Below the pieces are notes generated by a model. The model searched no databases and was not told the DNA's origin. It worked only from the letters and a program-made list of their open reading frames with translations. Below, piece by piece: positions 38,289-47,902 of a stretch of DNA of 64,000 nt. The DNA comes from DHVE2 group archaeon. GTDB lineage: Archaea; Thermoplasmatota; Thermoplasmata; Thermoplasmatales; Aciduliprofundaceae. The position numbers and the translations under genes were made by a program. The number at the start of each line of letters is the position of its first letter. The stretch's first letter is position 1. The stretch is taken from positions 1 through 64,000 of the forward strand of contig JALVVV010000018.1 in assembly GCA_027023265.1 (NCBI GenBank). Direction: 5' to 3'.

Positions 38289-39179
38289 ATGGGAAAAAAG
38301 GTTATGTTTTATCCAGGATGCACTTTAAAGGGAGTGGCTAAAAATCTGGAAGACAGCACGGTTGAAAGTGCCAGGGTTCTTGGGTACGATTTTATAGAGT
38401 TGCCCGGCTGGACATGCTGCGGAGCTGTTTATGGACTTGCACAGGATAGCGTCAAATTTACAATTGCTAATGTGAGAAATTTAATCAAAGCTCAAAACTA
38501 CGGAAAGGAGATAGGTGATAATCGCCTGATTGCAGTTTGCTCAATGTGTTACAATAATTTGAGAAGGGCACACATAGATGTGATGAAAAATAAAGACAAG
38601 CTAAAAACCCTTGACCTGTTCATGGACGAGGAGGCAAATTATGAGGGAAATATAAATGTTCTTCACTATCTTCAATTCCTCAAAAACGATGTTGGATTTG
38701 ATAATATTAAAAAAATGGTGAAAAAGCCCCTTAAAGGATTGAAGGTTGCACCTTATTACGGGTGTCTTTTGCTTAGACCTGAGGAAATCTCAATAGATGA
38801 TAGAGAGGACCCGCATATACTTGAAGACCTCCTCCAACTTCTGGGAGCTGAGGTTGTCGATTACCCACTGAAGAACGAATGCTGCGGCTCTTATCACACA
38901 GTTGACAAGAAAGAAATCGTAGGAGAGAGAACGTACAAATTGGTAAGCGTTGCCAAAGACATGGGGGCAGATGTAATCGCCACCTCTTGCCCGTTGTGCT
39001 TCTTCAATCTGGATAAAAGGCAGGAGATTGCAAAGAAGAAACACAGCGAGTTTGAGCACATGCCCATCGTGTACTTCACCCAGCTAATGGCAATAGCTTT
39101 CGGATTGACCTCTCAGGACGTGCTGCATTTTGATAAACATTACATATCGCCAGAGGAGGTGCTTAAGAAATGGCTATGA
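38289..39179 (+). CDS. hdrB: Heterodisulfide reductase subunit B-like (two CCG domains)
   Basis: YPGCTLKG..GWTCCGAVYG and PYYGCLLLRPEE..NECCGSYH. Confidence 0.92.
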   Translation: MGKKVMFYPGCTLKGVAKNLEDSTVESARVLGYDFIELPGWTCCGAVYGLAQDSVKFTIANVRNLIKAQNYGKEIGDNRLIAVCSMCYNNLRRAHIDVMKNKDKLKTLDLFMDEEANYEGNINVLHYLQFLKNDVGFDNIKKMVKKPLKGLKVAPYYGCLLLRPEEISIDDREDPHILEDLLQLLGAEVVDYPLKNECCGSYHTVDKKEIVGERTYKLVSVAKDMGADVIATSCPLCFFNLDKRQEIAKKKHSEFEHMPIVYFTQLMAIAFGLTSQDVLHFDKHYISPEEVLKKWL

Positions 39180-41176
39180 AAAGGATTGGTGTGTTCATCT
39201 GCCATTGCGGTAGAAACATTGCAGGAACCGTTGATGTTAAACGTGTTGCTGAAGAAATTGGAAAAAGAGAAGACGTTGTGCTATCCACCACATACGTTTT
39301 CATGTGCTCCCAGCCAGGTCAGAAATTGATAGAAGACTCTGTGAAAAAATACAACTTAGACGGTGTGGTAGTGGCAAACTGTTCCCCCACGCTGCACGAA
39401 AAGACCATGAGAAACGCGGCGGCCCGTGCAGGGCTCAATCCATATCGCGTGGAAATTGCAAATATAAGAGAATGGGCTGCATGGCCCCATGAAGATAATC
39501 CAGAAGCGGCCACCCGAAAGGCAATAAGGATTATAAACGCAACCATAGAAAAATTAAAGGCAAATGCATCTCTGGAGCCCATTGAAGTCCCAGTCATAAG
39601 GAGAGCACTGGTCATCGGGGGTGGTGTTGCTGGTATGCAGGCCGCTCTGGATATTGCCGATTCGGGCATAGAAACAATTCTAGTTGAAAAAGAGCCGACC
39701 ATTGGGGGAAACATGTTCCGACTTTCGGAAACATTCCCAACTCTGGATTGCCCTCAGTGTATTTTAACTCCAAAGATGAACGATGTTGCTGGTCATCCCA
39801 ATATAAAGCTTTACACATACAGTGAAGTTGATGATGTTGAGGGATTCATGGGTAATTTCAAGGTTAAAATAAAGAAGAAAGCCACATTTGTGGACTGGAA
39901 TAAATGCACAGGATGCGGAGAATGTTTGAGAGTTTGCCCGGCTCATGCAGATTCTGAATTTGACTTGAAAATGGCAAAGAGAACATCGATTTACATTGCA
40001 AATGAACAGGCAGTACCCTTGAAAGCACTTATTGACGAGAATTCATGCATCCGTTTGCAGTTTGAAAAGAAAGTGAAAGAAGGAAAAATCAAACCTAAAA
40101 AGAACGTGAAAATATGCTCCAAGTGCGCCGATGTTTGCGAACCAAATGCCATTCATTTTCAGAATAACGAGGAAATCGTTGAAGAAGAAGTTGGGGCCAT
40201 AATCGTGGCCACAGGTTACGAGGTAATGCCAGCAGAGGCGTTTCCTGAACTGGGTGGAAAGTATCCAGATGTGATTACCTCGTTGCAATTTGAAAGATTG
40301 CTGGCACCTTCTGGACCAACCGCTGGTATCCCCCGGAGACCATCTGACGGTAAGGTTCCGGAGAGCATAGCATTCGTGCACTGTGTTGGCTCGAGAGACC
40401 CGCAGAACGGCGTGCCTTACTGCTCGAGAATTTGCTGTATGTACACCATCAAGCAGGCAATGCTTGTCAAGCATGCCATGCACGATGCAGCTGTTTATGA
40501 TTTCTACATAGATATCCGCTCTAATGGCAAGGGGTACGAAGAGTTCTACCACCGTGCCAAAGAAGAGTACGGTGTTAATTTTATCAGGGGCAAGGTATCC
40601 AAGGTGTACAGGGTAGGTGACAAGTACAGAGTTCAAGGGGTTGACACCCTTACAGGAAGAATAGTTGAAGTAGATGTTGACATGGTCGTACTTGCCACAG
40701 CGGCGAAAGGCTCTTCCACAGTCAAAGAAATAGCAAAGAAACTGCGCATTCCTTACGATGAGTGGGGCTGGTTGAAGGAGACGCACCTTAAATTAAAGCC
40801 CTTGGAAACCCCCGTGGGTGGTGTATACATTGCAGGAGCGGCACAATTTATAAAAGACATAACGGATAGCGTGTCTCAGGGAAGTGGCGCGGCGGCAAAA
40901 GTAATGGCACTTCTCTCTAAACCGGAATTGGAGAAAGAACCACTACTCGCAAAGGTTGACCCGGAGATTTGCGCAGGATGTGGTCGCTGCAAGGACCAAT
41001 GCGCTTACGATGCCATCACAATTGATCCTGTGAGGCATGTATCTGTGGTAAACGAGGCGCTTTGTGAAGGATGTGGAGCTTGCAGTGCAAATTGCCCAAC
41101 TACCGCGATTCAGGTGGTAAACTTCAAGAAGGGTCAGGTAATAAGAGCAGTGGATGTGCTTGCGGAGGTGTTCTAA
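39170..41176 (+). CDS. hdrA: Heterodisulfide reductase subunit A
   Basis: GVFICHCGRNIAG; VIGGGVAGMQAALDIADSG FAD site; CTGCGECLRVCP, CAGCGRCKDQC, CEGCGACSANCP. Confidence 0.93.
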   Translation: MAMKRIGVFICHCGRNIAGTVDVKRVAEEIGKREDVVLSTTYVFMCSQPGQKLIEDSVKKYNLDGVVVANCSPTLHEKTMRNAAARAGLNPYRVEIANIREWAAWPHEDNPEAATRKAIRIINATIEKLKANASLEPIEVPVIRRALVIGGGVAGMQAALDIADSGIETILVEKEPTIGGNMFRLSETFPTLDCPQCILTPKMNDVAGHPNIKLYTYSEVDDVEGFMGNFKVKIKKKATFVDWNKCTGCGECLRVCPAHADSEFDLKMAKRTSIYIANEQAVPLKALIDENSCIRLQFEKKVKEGKIKPKKNVKICSKCADVCEPNAIHFQNNEEIVEEEVGAIIVATGYEVMPAEAFPELGGKYPDVITSLQFERLLAPSGPTAGIPRRPSDGKVPESIAFVHCVGSRDPQNGVPYCSRICCMYTIKQAMLVKHAMHDAAVYDFYIDIRSNGKGYEEFYHRAKEEYGVNFIRGKVSKVYRVGDKYRVQGVDTLTGRIVEVDVDMVVLATAAKGSSTVKEIAKKLRIPYDEWGWLKETHLKLKPLETPVGGVYIAGAAQFIKDITDSVSQGSGAAAKVMALLSKPELEKEPLLAKVDPEICAGCGRCKDQCAYDAITIDPVRHVSVVNEALCEGCGACSANCPTTAIQVVNFKKGQVIRAVDVLAEVF

Positions 41177-43726
41177 ATGGGAAAAGTTCTTATTTATGGT
41201 ACAACTGTTGCATCATATCGCGCTGCGGTAAATTTCGCTCGCTCTGGGCACAAAGTAATTTTTCTGAACAGGGGCGCATTTTTGGGAAACAAGCCCACGC
41301 AGATGCAGATACAGCATCCCCGTGATATAGTGAATGGATATGTGAAAAATATGCTGGTAGCCGTGGCAAATATGACCGGAAATGTGGAAATATATCACAA
41401 CTCGGAGCTTTTGGGTATCGATGGCAAACCGGGAAATTTCAAAGTAAAATTCAAACATAAGCTTCAGAGCGTAAATGATTTAAAATGCATTGGCTGCGAC
41501 CTTTGTGTGGAGAAATGCGATGCTGAATTTAAGCCAATTCCGGGCAGCATTGGGATATATACAATACCCGACCCGGAAAGCTGCGTGGACGTTTGCCCCG
41601 CGAAGGCCATTCAGATTCCAAAAGAAGAGGAAAAAGATGAAACTGTGGATGCCGTGGTACTCTCACCTGAGTATCAATCACAGGAAATCGATGAGAAATA
41701 CGGTGGAAGTTTGAAAAATGTCATGCACTTTGGAAAATTCGCCTTGCTGTTCAGCGGTAAGGGTGTGGATAAGAGATTTTTGAAGAGAGAAGACGGTACA
41801 ACGCCGAAATCCATCGGATTCTTTAATCCCGCAGGATTTGATGGATATCTGGGTACCTATGAGGAGCAGTTTTTGATATTCAGGGAAGCAATGTTTATGA
41901 AAGAAATGGATGAAAGTTTGGATATTCACATCTTCTTAAAGGAGGTGCGGCTTTACGGGCACAATCAGATGGCCATGTACGATAAAGCTGAGAAGAAGGG
42001 AATAAAAATCCACCTCATAGATGACATATCCGTTAAGGAAGAAGGCGATGGAATAGATGTAAACGGCGTTCATTTGGATCTCTTTGTTGTTCTTCCTGGA
42101 CTTAAAATACCCGAAGACTGGCAGAAAATTGCGGAGCTTGCGGGTATTGAGTTGAGCAACGGATTTGCCAAGACGAAGCCATTTACGTTTGAAACTGCCC
42201 GTGATGGGGTGTTCGCCATAGGCGAGTTCGTCAAACCTCTGGGAAGCGCGGAGGCGCTTTATCAGGGCACTGCAATAGTGCCTCAGACTTCGAAGTATCT
42301 CAAACCTCCGGAGATGCCTCAGAGACCCGATATGAAGTTCAAGCAGGATGATTTCAATCCAAAAGTAGGGGTGTTCATATGCGAGTGTGCGGCCAAAGAG
42401 TTTGATATTGATGTGGACGCTGATTATGTGATTAAGAAGGATTATCTCTGCCTGCACCCTGAGGAAATCGTGAAAGAGATAAAAGAGAAAGGAATAAATC
42501 GTGTTGTATTCGGTGCTTGCAGTCCTTCGCTTAGAGGAGCGATGCTTGAGATGACCGCAAACAAGGCAGGTGTGCATTCTTCGTACGTAGAAAATGTTCA
42601 ACTGAGGGAATACGCATCGAGAGTTGGTGCAGACAGCAGAAAGGCAAACGCAATGCTTCGGGCCGCGATAGCTAAAGCGCGCAAAGATGTTTTTGTAGAA
42701 GTTCCCACCGTGAAAACGATTAAGAATATAGCCATCATTGGTGGAGATTTGGCAGCGTTAATTGCGGCGGATTATCTCGTGGATAAAGTCCCGCTGGTTT
42801 ACATTGTCACTCCTGAATTTGACGAGCCCATTCTTGCAACTGGAGTGAAAGAGAACACTTTGAATATGGGCGATGATGAGCTCAAAGAATGGTATAATAC
42901 GATTAAAGACAGGGTTCTCAAGAGGGCAAAGTGGATAAAGGGAGATGTTGAAAGCATTGAGGGAAGCTTGGGGAATTTCAAAATAAGAGCCAGTGGGGGA
43001 GAAATAGAAGCAGGAGTTATCATAATTGCCACTGGTGGAGATGTTATAGGTGATGGAACTCACATCGTTTCGAGAATTAACGGCGGAACAACCATGCACG
43101 CTGCTCTTTCTGCTCTGTACGCAAAGAGGAAAGGAATTGAAGCCACCTACGACTTGATGAAGTCCTACTCTCTCTTAGACCTTGATCCGCCAAATGCAAA
43201 GAAGGGAGTGGGTGAGCCACTGGCTTACGTGAAACCTAAAGACATAAACAGGAAAATTGCCGAGATGCTTGGCATGGAACTGGATAAGGATGGTTTCTTC
43301 TTCTTTGCAAATGAGCCATTGCATAGAGTAGAAAGTGCGGGCATCCAGTTCATGCTCTTCGAAGAACCATTCGGCGGGATTTTTGTTGCTGGTCTTGCCC
43401 ATAGGCCCATGAGCATAGAGGAAGAGGTGGAAGAGGCAGGATTTGCTGCTCAAAGCTCCCTATTCCTCATGCGCGATATAACATCGCCTGCGGGTAAATT
43501 AATAAGCGTTACCAATCCGAGAAAATGTGCAGGCTGCGGTATATGCGTGGATGCCTGCTTCTCAGGAGCAAGATATATTGACGAGGAAGATCATATAGCG
43601 AAGGTGCGTCCTGCGCAGTGCGTAGGATGTGGGGCCTGTGCTAATGTTTGCCCCAGTGGGGCGGCGATAATAAAAGCGTATAGTCCAACAGGAGTGTTTG
43701 AAATGTTAAAGGAGGTAGTAAAATGA
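41177..43726 (+). CDS. HdrA-like fusion protein with degenerate N-terminal nucleotide-binding motif
   Basis: N-term VLIYGTTVASYRAAVNFARSG; central VGVFICECAAKEF HdrA-type domain and second NIAIIGGDLAALIAADYL; C-terminal 2x[4Fe-4S]. Confidence 0.82.
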   Translation: MGKVLIYGTTVASYRAAVNFARSGHKVIFLNRGAFLGNKPTQMQIQHPRDIVNGYVKNMLVAVANMTGNVEIYHNSELLGIDGKPGNFKVKFKHKLQSVNDLKCIGCDLCVEKCDAEFKPIPGSIGIYTIPDPESCVDVCPAKAIQIPKEEEKDETVDAVVLSPEYQSQEIDEKYGGSLKNVMHFGKFALLFSGKGVDKRFLKREDGTTPKSIGFFNPAGFDGYLGTYEEQFLIFREAMFMKEMDESLDIHIFLKEVRLYGHNQMAMYDKAEKKGIKIHLIDDISVKEEGDGIDVNGVHLDLFVVLPGLKIPEDWQKIAELAGIELSNGFAKTKPFTFETARDGVFAIGEFVKPLGSAEALYQGTAIVPQTSKYLKPPEMPQRPDMKFKQDDFNPKVGVFICECAAKEFDIDVDADYVIKKDYLCLHPEEIVKEIKEKGINRVVFGACSPSLRGAMLEMTANKAGVHSSYVENVQLREYASRVGADSRKANAMLRAAIAKARKDVFVEVPTVKTIKNIAIIGGDLAALIAADYLVDKVPLVYIVTPEFDEPILATGVKENTLNMGDDELKEWYNTIKDRVLKRAKWIKGDVESIEGSLGNFKIRASGGEIEAGVIIIATGGDVIGDGTHIVSRINGGTTMHAALSALYAKRKGIEATYDLMKSYSLLDLDPPNAKKGVGEPLAYVKPKDINRKIAEMLGMELDKDGFFFFANEPLHRVESAGIQFMLFEEPFGGIFVAGLAHRPMSIEEEVEEAGFAAQSSLFLMRDITSPAGKLISVTNPRKCAGCGICVDACFSGARYIDEEDHIAKVRPAQCVGCGACANVCPSGAAIIKAYSPTGVFEMLKEVVK

Positions 43727-44169
43727 CCGAGAAAAAGTTTGATCCAGTGATTGTAGGATTCTTCTGCAACTGGTGTACATCCGCAGCTGCGGATCTTGCA
43801 GGAACTTCGAGACTGCACTATCCTGCGAGCATAAGACCCATTAGGGTTATGTGCTCTTCGACCGTAGACCCTGTGTATTTGGTAAGAGCTCTTCAGGAAG
43901 GCGCAGATGCAACAATACTGGGAGGATGTCACCCCGGTGATTGCCACTACATAACAGGGAACTACAAGGCAAGGAGAAGGGTTGCTATCGTGAAAACGGT
44001 TTTGAAATCCTTAGGATTCGACGAGTCCCGTGTCCTTCTGGAATGGATTTCAGGAAGTGAAGGTCCCAAGTTTGCAAGAGTAATGAATGAATACACCGAA
44101 TACATAAAGAACCTGGGTCCGTCAGACTTTAAGTACCTCGACTCTTTGGGAGGTGAAAAACTTGACTGA
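43723..44169 (+). CDS. mvhD: MvhD-like iron-sulfur subunit (Hdr-linked electron transfer)
   Basis: IVGFFCNWCTSAAADLAG.., RVMCSSTVDPVYLVRALQEGADATILGGCHPGDCHYITGN. Confidence 0.92.
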   Translation: MTEKKFDPVIVGFFCNWCTSAAADLAGTSRLHYPASIRPIRVMCSSTVDPVYLVRALQEGADATILGGCHPGDCHYITGNYKARRRVAIVKTVLKSLGFDESRVLLEWISGSEGPKFARVMNEYTEYIKNLGPSDFKYLDSLGGEKLD

Positions 44170-45229
44170 AAACGATATACTTGTAAAATTTATAAAAGAC
44201 GCATTTGATAAGGGATTGATTGAGGCGGTTATGGCACCTTCAGCAACGAAGGATTCATACACCTATGCGCTTATAACTAAAAAAGAAGACGTGGATAAAA
44301 TAACCCCCATAGCGCCGGTAATGCAGTGGAACGGCGCGGACATGATTCGCAGAATAACCAAGTTGAAGAAATCCGAGAGAAAGCTTTTGGCAATTTTAAG
44401 ACCATGCGAGTCCCGCACGTACAAAGAATTGGTAAAGTTCAACCAGATCAATCCGGAGAATATAATAGTGCTAACATACGATTGCCCGGGTACAGTACAC
44501 GCTAGAAACTTCAAATACGAGCCTACGAGCGCGGACAAGTTGATTGATGACATGAAAAACGGAAAAATAAGCAATAAAATAAGAGAATCATGTAGGGTTT
44601 GCGAGTATCCAACACCAATAAAAGGTGTTGGGGACATAGGATTGGGCATAGTTAACACAAACGAGCCTGTGTTTTTCTCACTTAGTGATAAGGGCAAGGA
44701 ATTTCTTGCAGAGATGAACATAAATGAAGGGGAGAGAGATGACAGCACCTGGGTAAAATTGCATAGAGATAACAGGGAGAAATGGCTCAAAGAGGAGCGC
44801 ATCACAGGCGGCCGCAAGGGCTTAGAAGAATTCCTGTCCTCTTGCTTGAATTGCCACAACTGCAAGGACATGTGCCCAATTTGTTTCTGTAAAGAGTGCT
44901 TCTTTGAAGATCACAGCGTATTTGATTATGAATCAAATAAATTCTACAACTGGGCCGACGATAAGGATGGAATTCGTCTTCCAACAGATAAATCCCTGTT
45001 CCACGTAGGTAGGTTGATCCACATGGGTACCTCGTGCATCGGCTGCGGTCTCTGCCAGCAGGCATGTCCGATGGATATCCCGCTATACAGGCTCTTCGGA
45101 ATCGTAGGCAACGACTTGCAGAAGGTATTCAATTACAAGCCAGGTGTTAACGATGACTTGCCACCTGTTATGGACTTCCGCGAGGACGAATTGCACGAGT
45201 TCGAAGGCCTATTTGGGGGTGAAGAGTAA
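44153..45229 (+). CDS. FrhB/FdhB-like iron-sulfur flavoprotein
   Basis: RPCESRTYKELVKFNQI, CRVCEYPTP, CLNCHNCKDMCPICFCKEC, CIGCGLCQQACPMDIP; possible start TTG 44162. Confidence 0.75.
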   Translation: MKNLTENDILVKFIKDAFDKGLIEAVMAPSATKDSYTYALITKKEDVDKITPIAPVMQWNGADMIRRITKLKKSERKLLAILRPCESRTYKELVKFNQINPENIIVLTYDCPGTVHARNFKYEPTSADKLIDDMKNGKISNKIRESCRVCEYPTPIKGVGDIGLGIVNTNEPVFFSLSDKGKEFLAEMNINEGERDDSTWVKLHRDNREKWLKEERITGGRKGLEEFLSSCLNCHNCKDMCPICFCKECFFEDHSVFDYESNKFYNWADDKDGIRLPTDKSLFHVGRLIHMGTSCIGCGLCQQACPMDIPLYRLFGIVGNDLQKVFNYKPGVNDDLPPVMDFREDELHEFEGLFGGEE

Positions 45230-46047
45230 TGGGAAAGAAGATAGAGATATTAGATGTGGATAGCAGGCAGATAATGGATGATATCAAAAAGGCGGCGTCG
45301 CCGCCCGAAGATGTGGAACACTGGGTCACAATTTACGTGATGGGAAAACCTTACAGGGTGCCCGCGGGGCTCACAATAATGAAAGCTTTAGAGTATGCAG
45401 GATATAGATTCATTCGCAGTTCCGGATGCCGCGCTGGTTTTTGCGGTGCGTGCGCAACCGTGTATCGCAAGAAAGGGGAGTACAGATTCAGAACTGCGCT
45501 GGCATGCCAGACAACCGTTGAAGATGGGATGTACCTCTCCCAGATTCCCTTCGTGCCTGCTAACAAGGCCACATACGACATTGACAAGATAGAGCCCACA
45601 CCTACAACCCTGCTGGAATATTACCCGGAGATAGCAAGATGTGTCTCCTGCAACACATGTACAAAAGCCTGTCCCCAGGAACTGGATGTGATGTACTACA
45701 TTCAGTACGCGATTCGTGGGGACATAAAGAAAGTTGCCGAGCTCAGCTTTGACTGTATCCAGTGTGGGTTGTGTACGCTTAGATGTCCCGCGGAGATTCA
45801 GCATTACCACATGGCACAATTTGCACGCAGGCTCTACGGCAAATACTACCAGCCAAAAAGCAAGTGGCTGGAAAGAAGATTAAAAGAGATAGATAGCGGA
45901 ATATACGAGAAACCTTATGAGAATCTTGAAAAGATCAGAGAGGACCCCGAGGCCATTAAGGAACTGTACTACAAGATTCTTTATGAGGGTAGAGAAAAAG
46001 AAAATAAGCTTGTTGAAGACCCATTAGAACTTATGGGAGAGGATTAA
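45229..46047 (+). CDS. Fumarate reductase/succinate dehydrogenase iron-sulfur subunit
   Basis: 2Fe-2S motif SSGCRAGFCGACATV...ALAC plus CVSCNTCTKACP and CIQCGLCTLRCP. Confidence 0.85.
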   Translation: MGKKIEILDVDSRQIMDDIKKAASPPEDVEHWVTIYVMGKPYRVPAGLTIMKALEYAGYRFIRSSGCRAGFCGACATVYRKKGEYRFRTALACQTTVEDGMYLSQIPFVPANKATYDIDKIEPTPTTLLEYYPEIARCVSCNTCTKACPQELDVMYYIQYAIRGDIKKVAELSFDCIQCGLCTLRCPAEIQHYHMAQFARRLYGKYYQPKSKWLERRLKEIDSGIYEKPYENLEKIREDPEAIKELYYKILYEGREKENKLVEDPLELMGED

Positions 46048-46048
46048 A

Positions 46049-47746
46049 ATGACTCTGAAACTTATTGGAGGATATCCCGAATACATGAGAGAAAGTATTG
46101 AGATGGTAGAGAAGACAAGGGACCAGAGAATAAAGGAAAAAGAGAAAGAGAAAGAACTCGCACTCACCGACGAAGAAAGAAAAGAAGTCCTGAGCAAGTT
46201 CCATCCTGATTACGCACCGGGTGGAAAGAGGGAACTCAGGGTAGGTGTTAATCAAGGCGAAATAGTGCCCAATGAAGTGGCAGATATCCTTGAGGCATGG
46301 CCCGCTCTTAATCCTGACGAGGTTGATTTGAACGACATCGATTACGATGTGGATGTTCTTGTTATTGGTGGAGGTGGCGCTGGTACCGTTGCTGCACTCT
46401 GGGCAAATTACGAAGGAATACCTGCGGAAAACATACTTATTGCAACAAAGCTCAGGCATGGCGATGCAAATTCAATGATGGCTCAGGGGGGTATTCAGGC
46501 TGCAGACAGGCCTTGGGATTCACCAATTATCCACTACCTGGACGTGCTCGGCGGGGGCCATTTTGCAAACAAGCACGAGCTGGTGAAAGCACTAACCGAG
46601 GATGCACCCAAGATAATAAAATGGCATGAAGAGCTTGGAGTGATGTACGACAAAGACGAAAAAGGCAATTTCATAGAGAGATGGGGCGGTGGCACCTCGC
46701 GCAGAAGAATGCACTCTGCAAAGGATTACACCGGAATGGAAATCATGCGTGTCATCAGGGACGAGGCCAGAAATCGCGAGATTCCCGTGCTGGAATTCAG
46801 CCCTGCCGTTGAATTGATAACCACAGAAGATGGAGAGATAGGCGGTGCAATTCTCTGGAATATGGAAACAAAAGAATACTACGTAGTAAGGGCAAAATCC
46901 ACAGTTCTTGCAACTGGTGGCTGGGGCAGGTTACACATAAGAGGATTTCCCACGACAAATCACTATGGGGCAACAGCGGATGGACTCGTAATGGCTTATC
47001 GCGCCGGTGCAAGGCTTAGGGACTTGGAATCCGTGCAGTACCACCCAACAGGCGCGGCGTACCCAGAGCAGATTGTTGGACTTCTGATTACTGAGAAAGT
47101 GAGAACCATGGGTGCTACTCCTGTTAATAAATACGGTGAAAGATTCGTGTTCCCTCTGGAACCGAGAGATGTTGAAGCATCCATGTTTATACGGGAATGC
47201 TTTGGCAAGGGCAATTGTGTGCAGACACCTACAGGAATGCGCGGAGTGTGGCTGGATTCTCCAATGATAGAGGAATTGCAAGGAGAAGGAGCTATCCGCA
47301 AGAATCTGGATGCAATGTACCGTATGTACAAGAGATTTGGCATAGACATGACCAAGGACCCGATTCTGGTATTTCCGACCCTGCACTACCAGAACGGAGG
47401 AGTAGAAATAAATGCAAACGCACAAGTTCTCAGAGGAGATGGTTCTCCGTATCCGAGATTCTTTGCAGGTGGAGAAGTGGAAGGCGGTGTACACGGCAAG
47501 AATCGTTTGATGGGAAATTCGCTCCTTGATTACAATGTGTTTGGAAGGAGAGCAGGTATAAGCGCTGCAAAGGTGGCACGTAATTCAGGAAAACCAGGAA
47601 AGCTAACTTTGAGGCATGTAAAGGCATTCACAGAGGAAGTCAGGAGAATAAACGTGCCCCCAGAACGCAGGTCCCCAATTCTCCTGCCAGATTACCGCGG
47701 AAAGAGGGTGCTGGCAAGGAAAATCGACCTGCCAGTTATGCAGTAA
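46049..47746 (+). CDS. Fumarate reductase/succinate dehydrogenase flavoprotein subunit
   Basis: VLVIGGGGAGTVAAL; MMAQGGIQA; GTSRRRMHSAKDYTG; VQYHPTG; GGVEINANAQVL; GGEVEGGVHGKNRLMGNSL. Confidence 0.92.
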   Translation: MTLKLIGGYPEYMRESIEMVEKTRDQRIKEKEKEKELALTDEERKEVLSKFHPDYAPGGKRELRVGVNQGEIVPNEVADILEAWPALNPDEVDLNDIDYDVDVLVIGGGGAGTVAALWANYEGIPAENILIATKLRHGDANSMMAQGGIQAADRPWDSPIIHYLDVLGGGHFANKHELVKALTEDAPKIIKWHEELGVMYDKDEKGNFIERWGGGTSRRRMHSAKDYTGMEIMRVIRDEARNREIPVLEFSPAVELITTEDGEIGGAILWNMETKEYYVVRAKSTVLATGGWGRLHIRGFPTTNHYGATADGLVMAYRAGARLRDLESVQYHPTGAAYPEQIVGLLITEKVRTMGATPVNKYGERFVFPLEPRDVEASMFIRECFGKGNCVQTPTGMRGVWLDSPMIEELQGEGAIRKNLDAMYRMYKRFGIDMTKDPILVFPTLHYQNGGVEINANAQVLRGDGSPYPRFFAGGEVEGGVHGKNRLMGNSLLDYNVFGRRAGISAAKVARNSGKPGKLTLRHVKAFTEEVRRINVPPERRSPILLPDYRGKRVLARKIDLPVMQ

Positions 47747-47902
47747 TGGGTCATATGTACATGCCCGTTTTCTCCCATCTTTTAATTTGTTTTTGTGTTG
47801 AAGACATAGATAGTAGCTGAAAAATAACTGCTCATTTTTGCACAATTTTCTAAGGCGGAAAGTATAAGATAGTGTAGAGCATACTCTTGGCCGGTGATCT
47901 AA

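Noticed and set aside
40043-40786. 247-aa minus-strand ORF within hdrA
   Set aside because: Antisense artefact: fully inside a highly conserved coding gene, His/Cys/Arg-rich composition.
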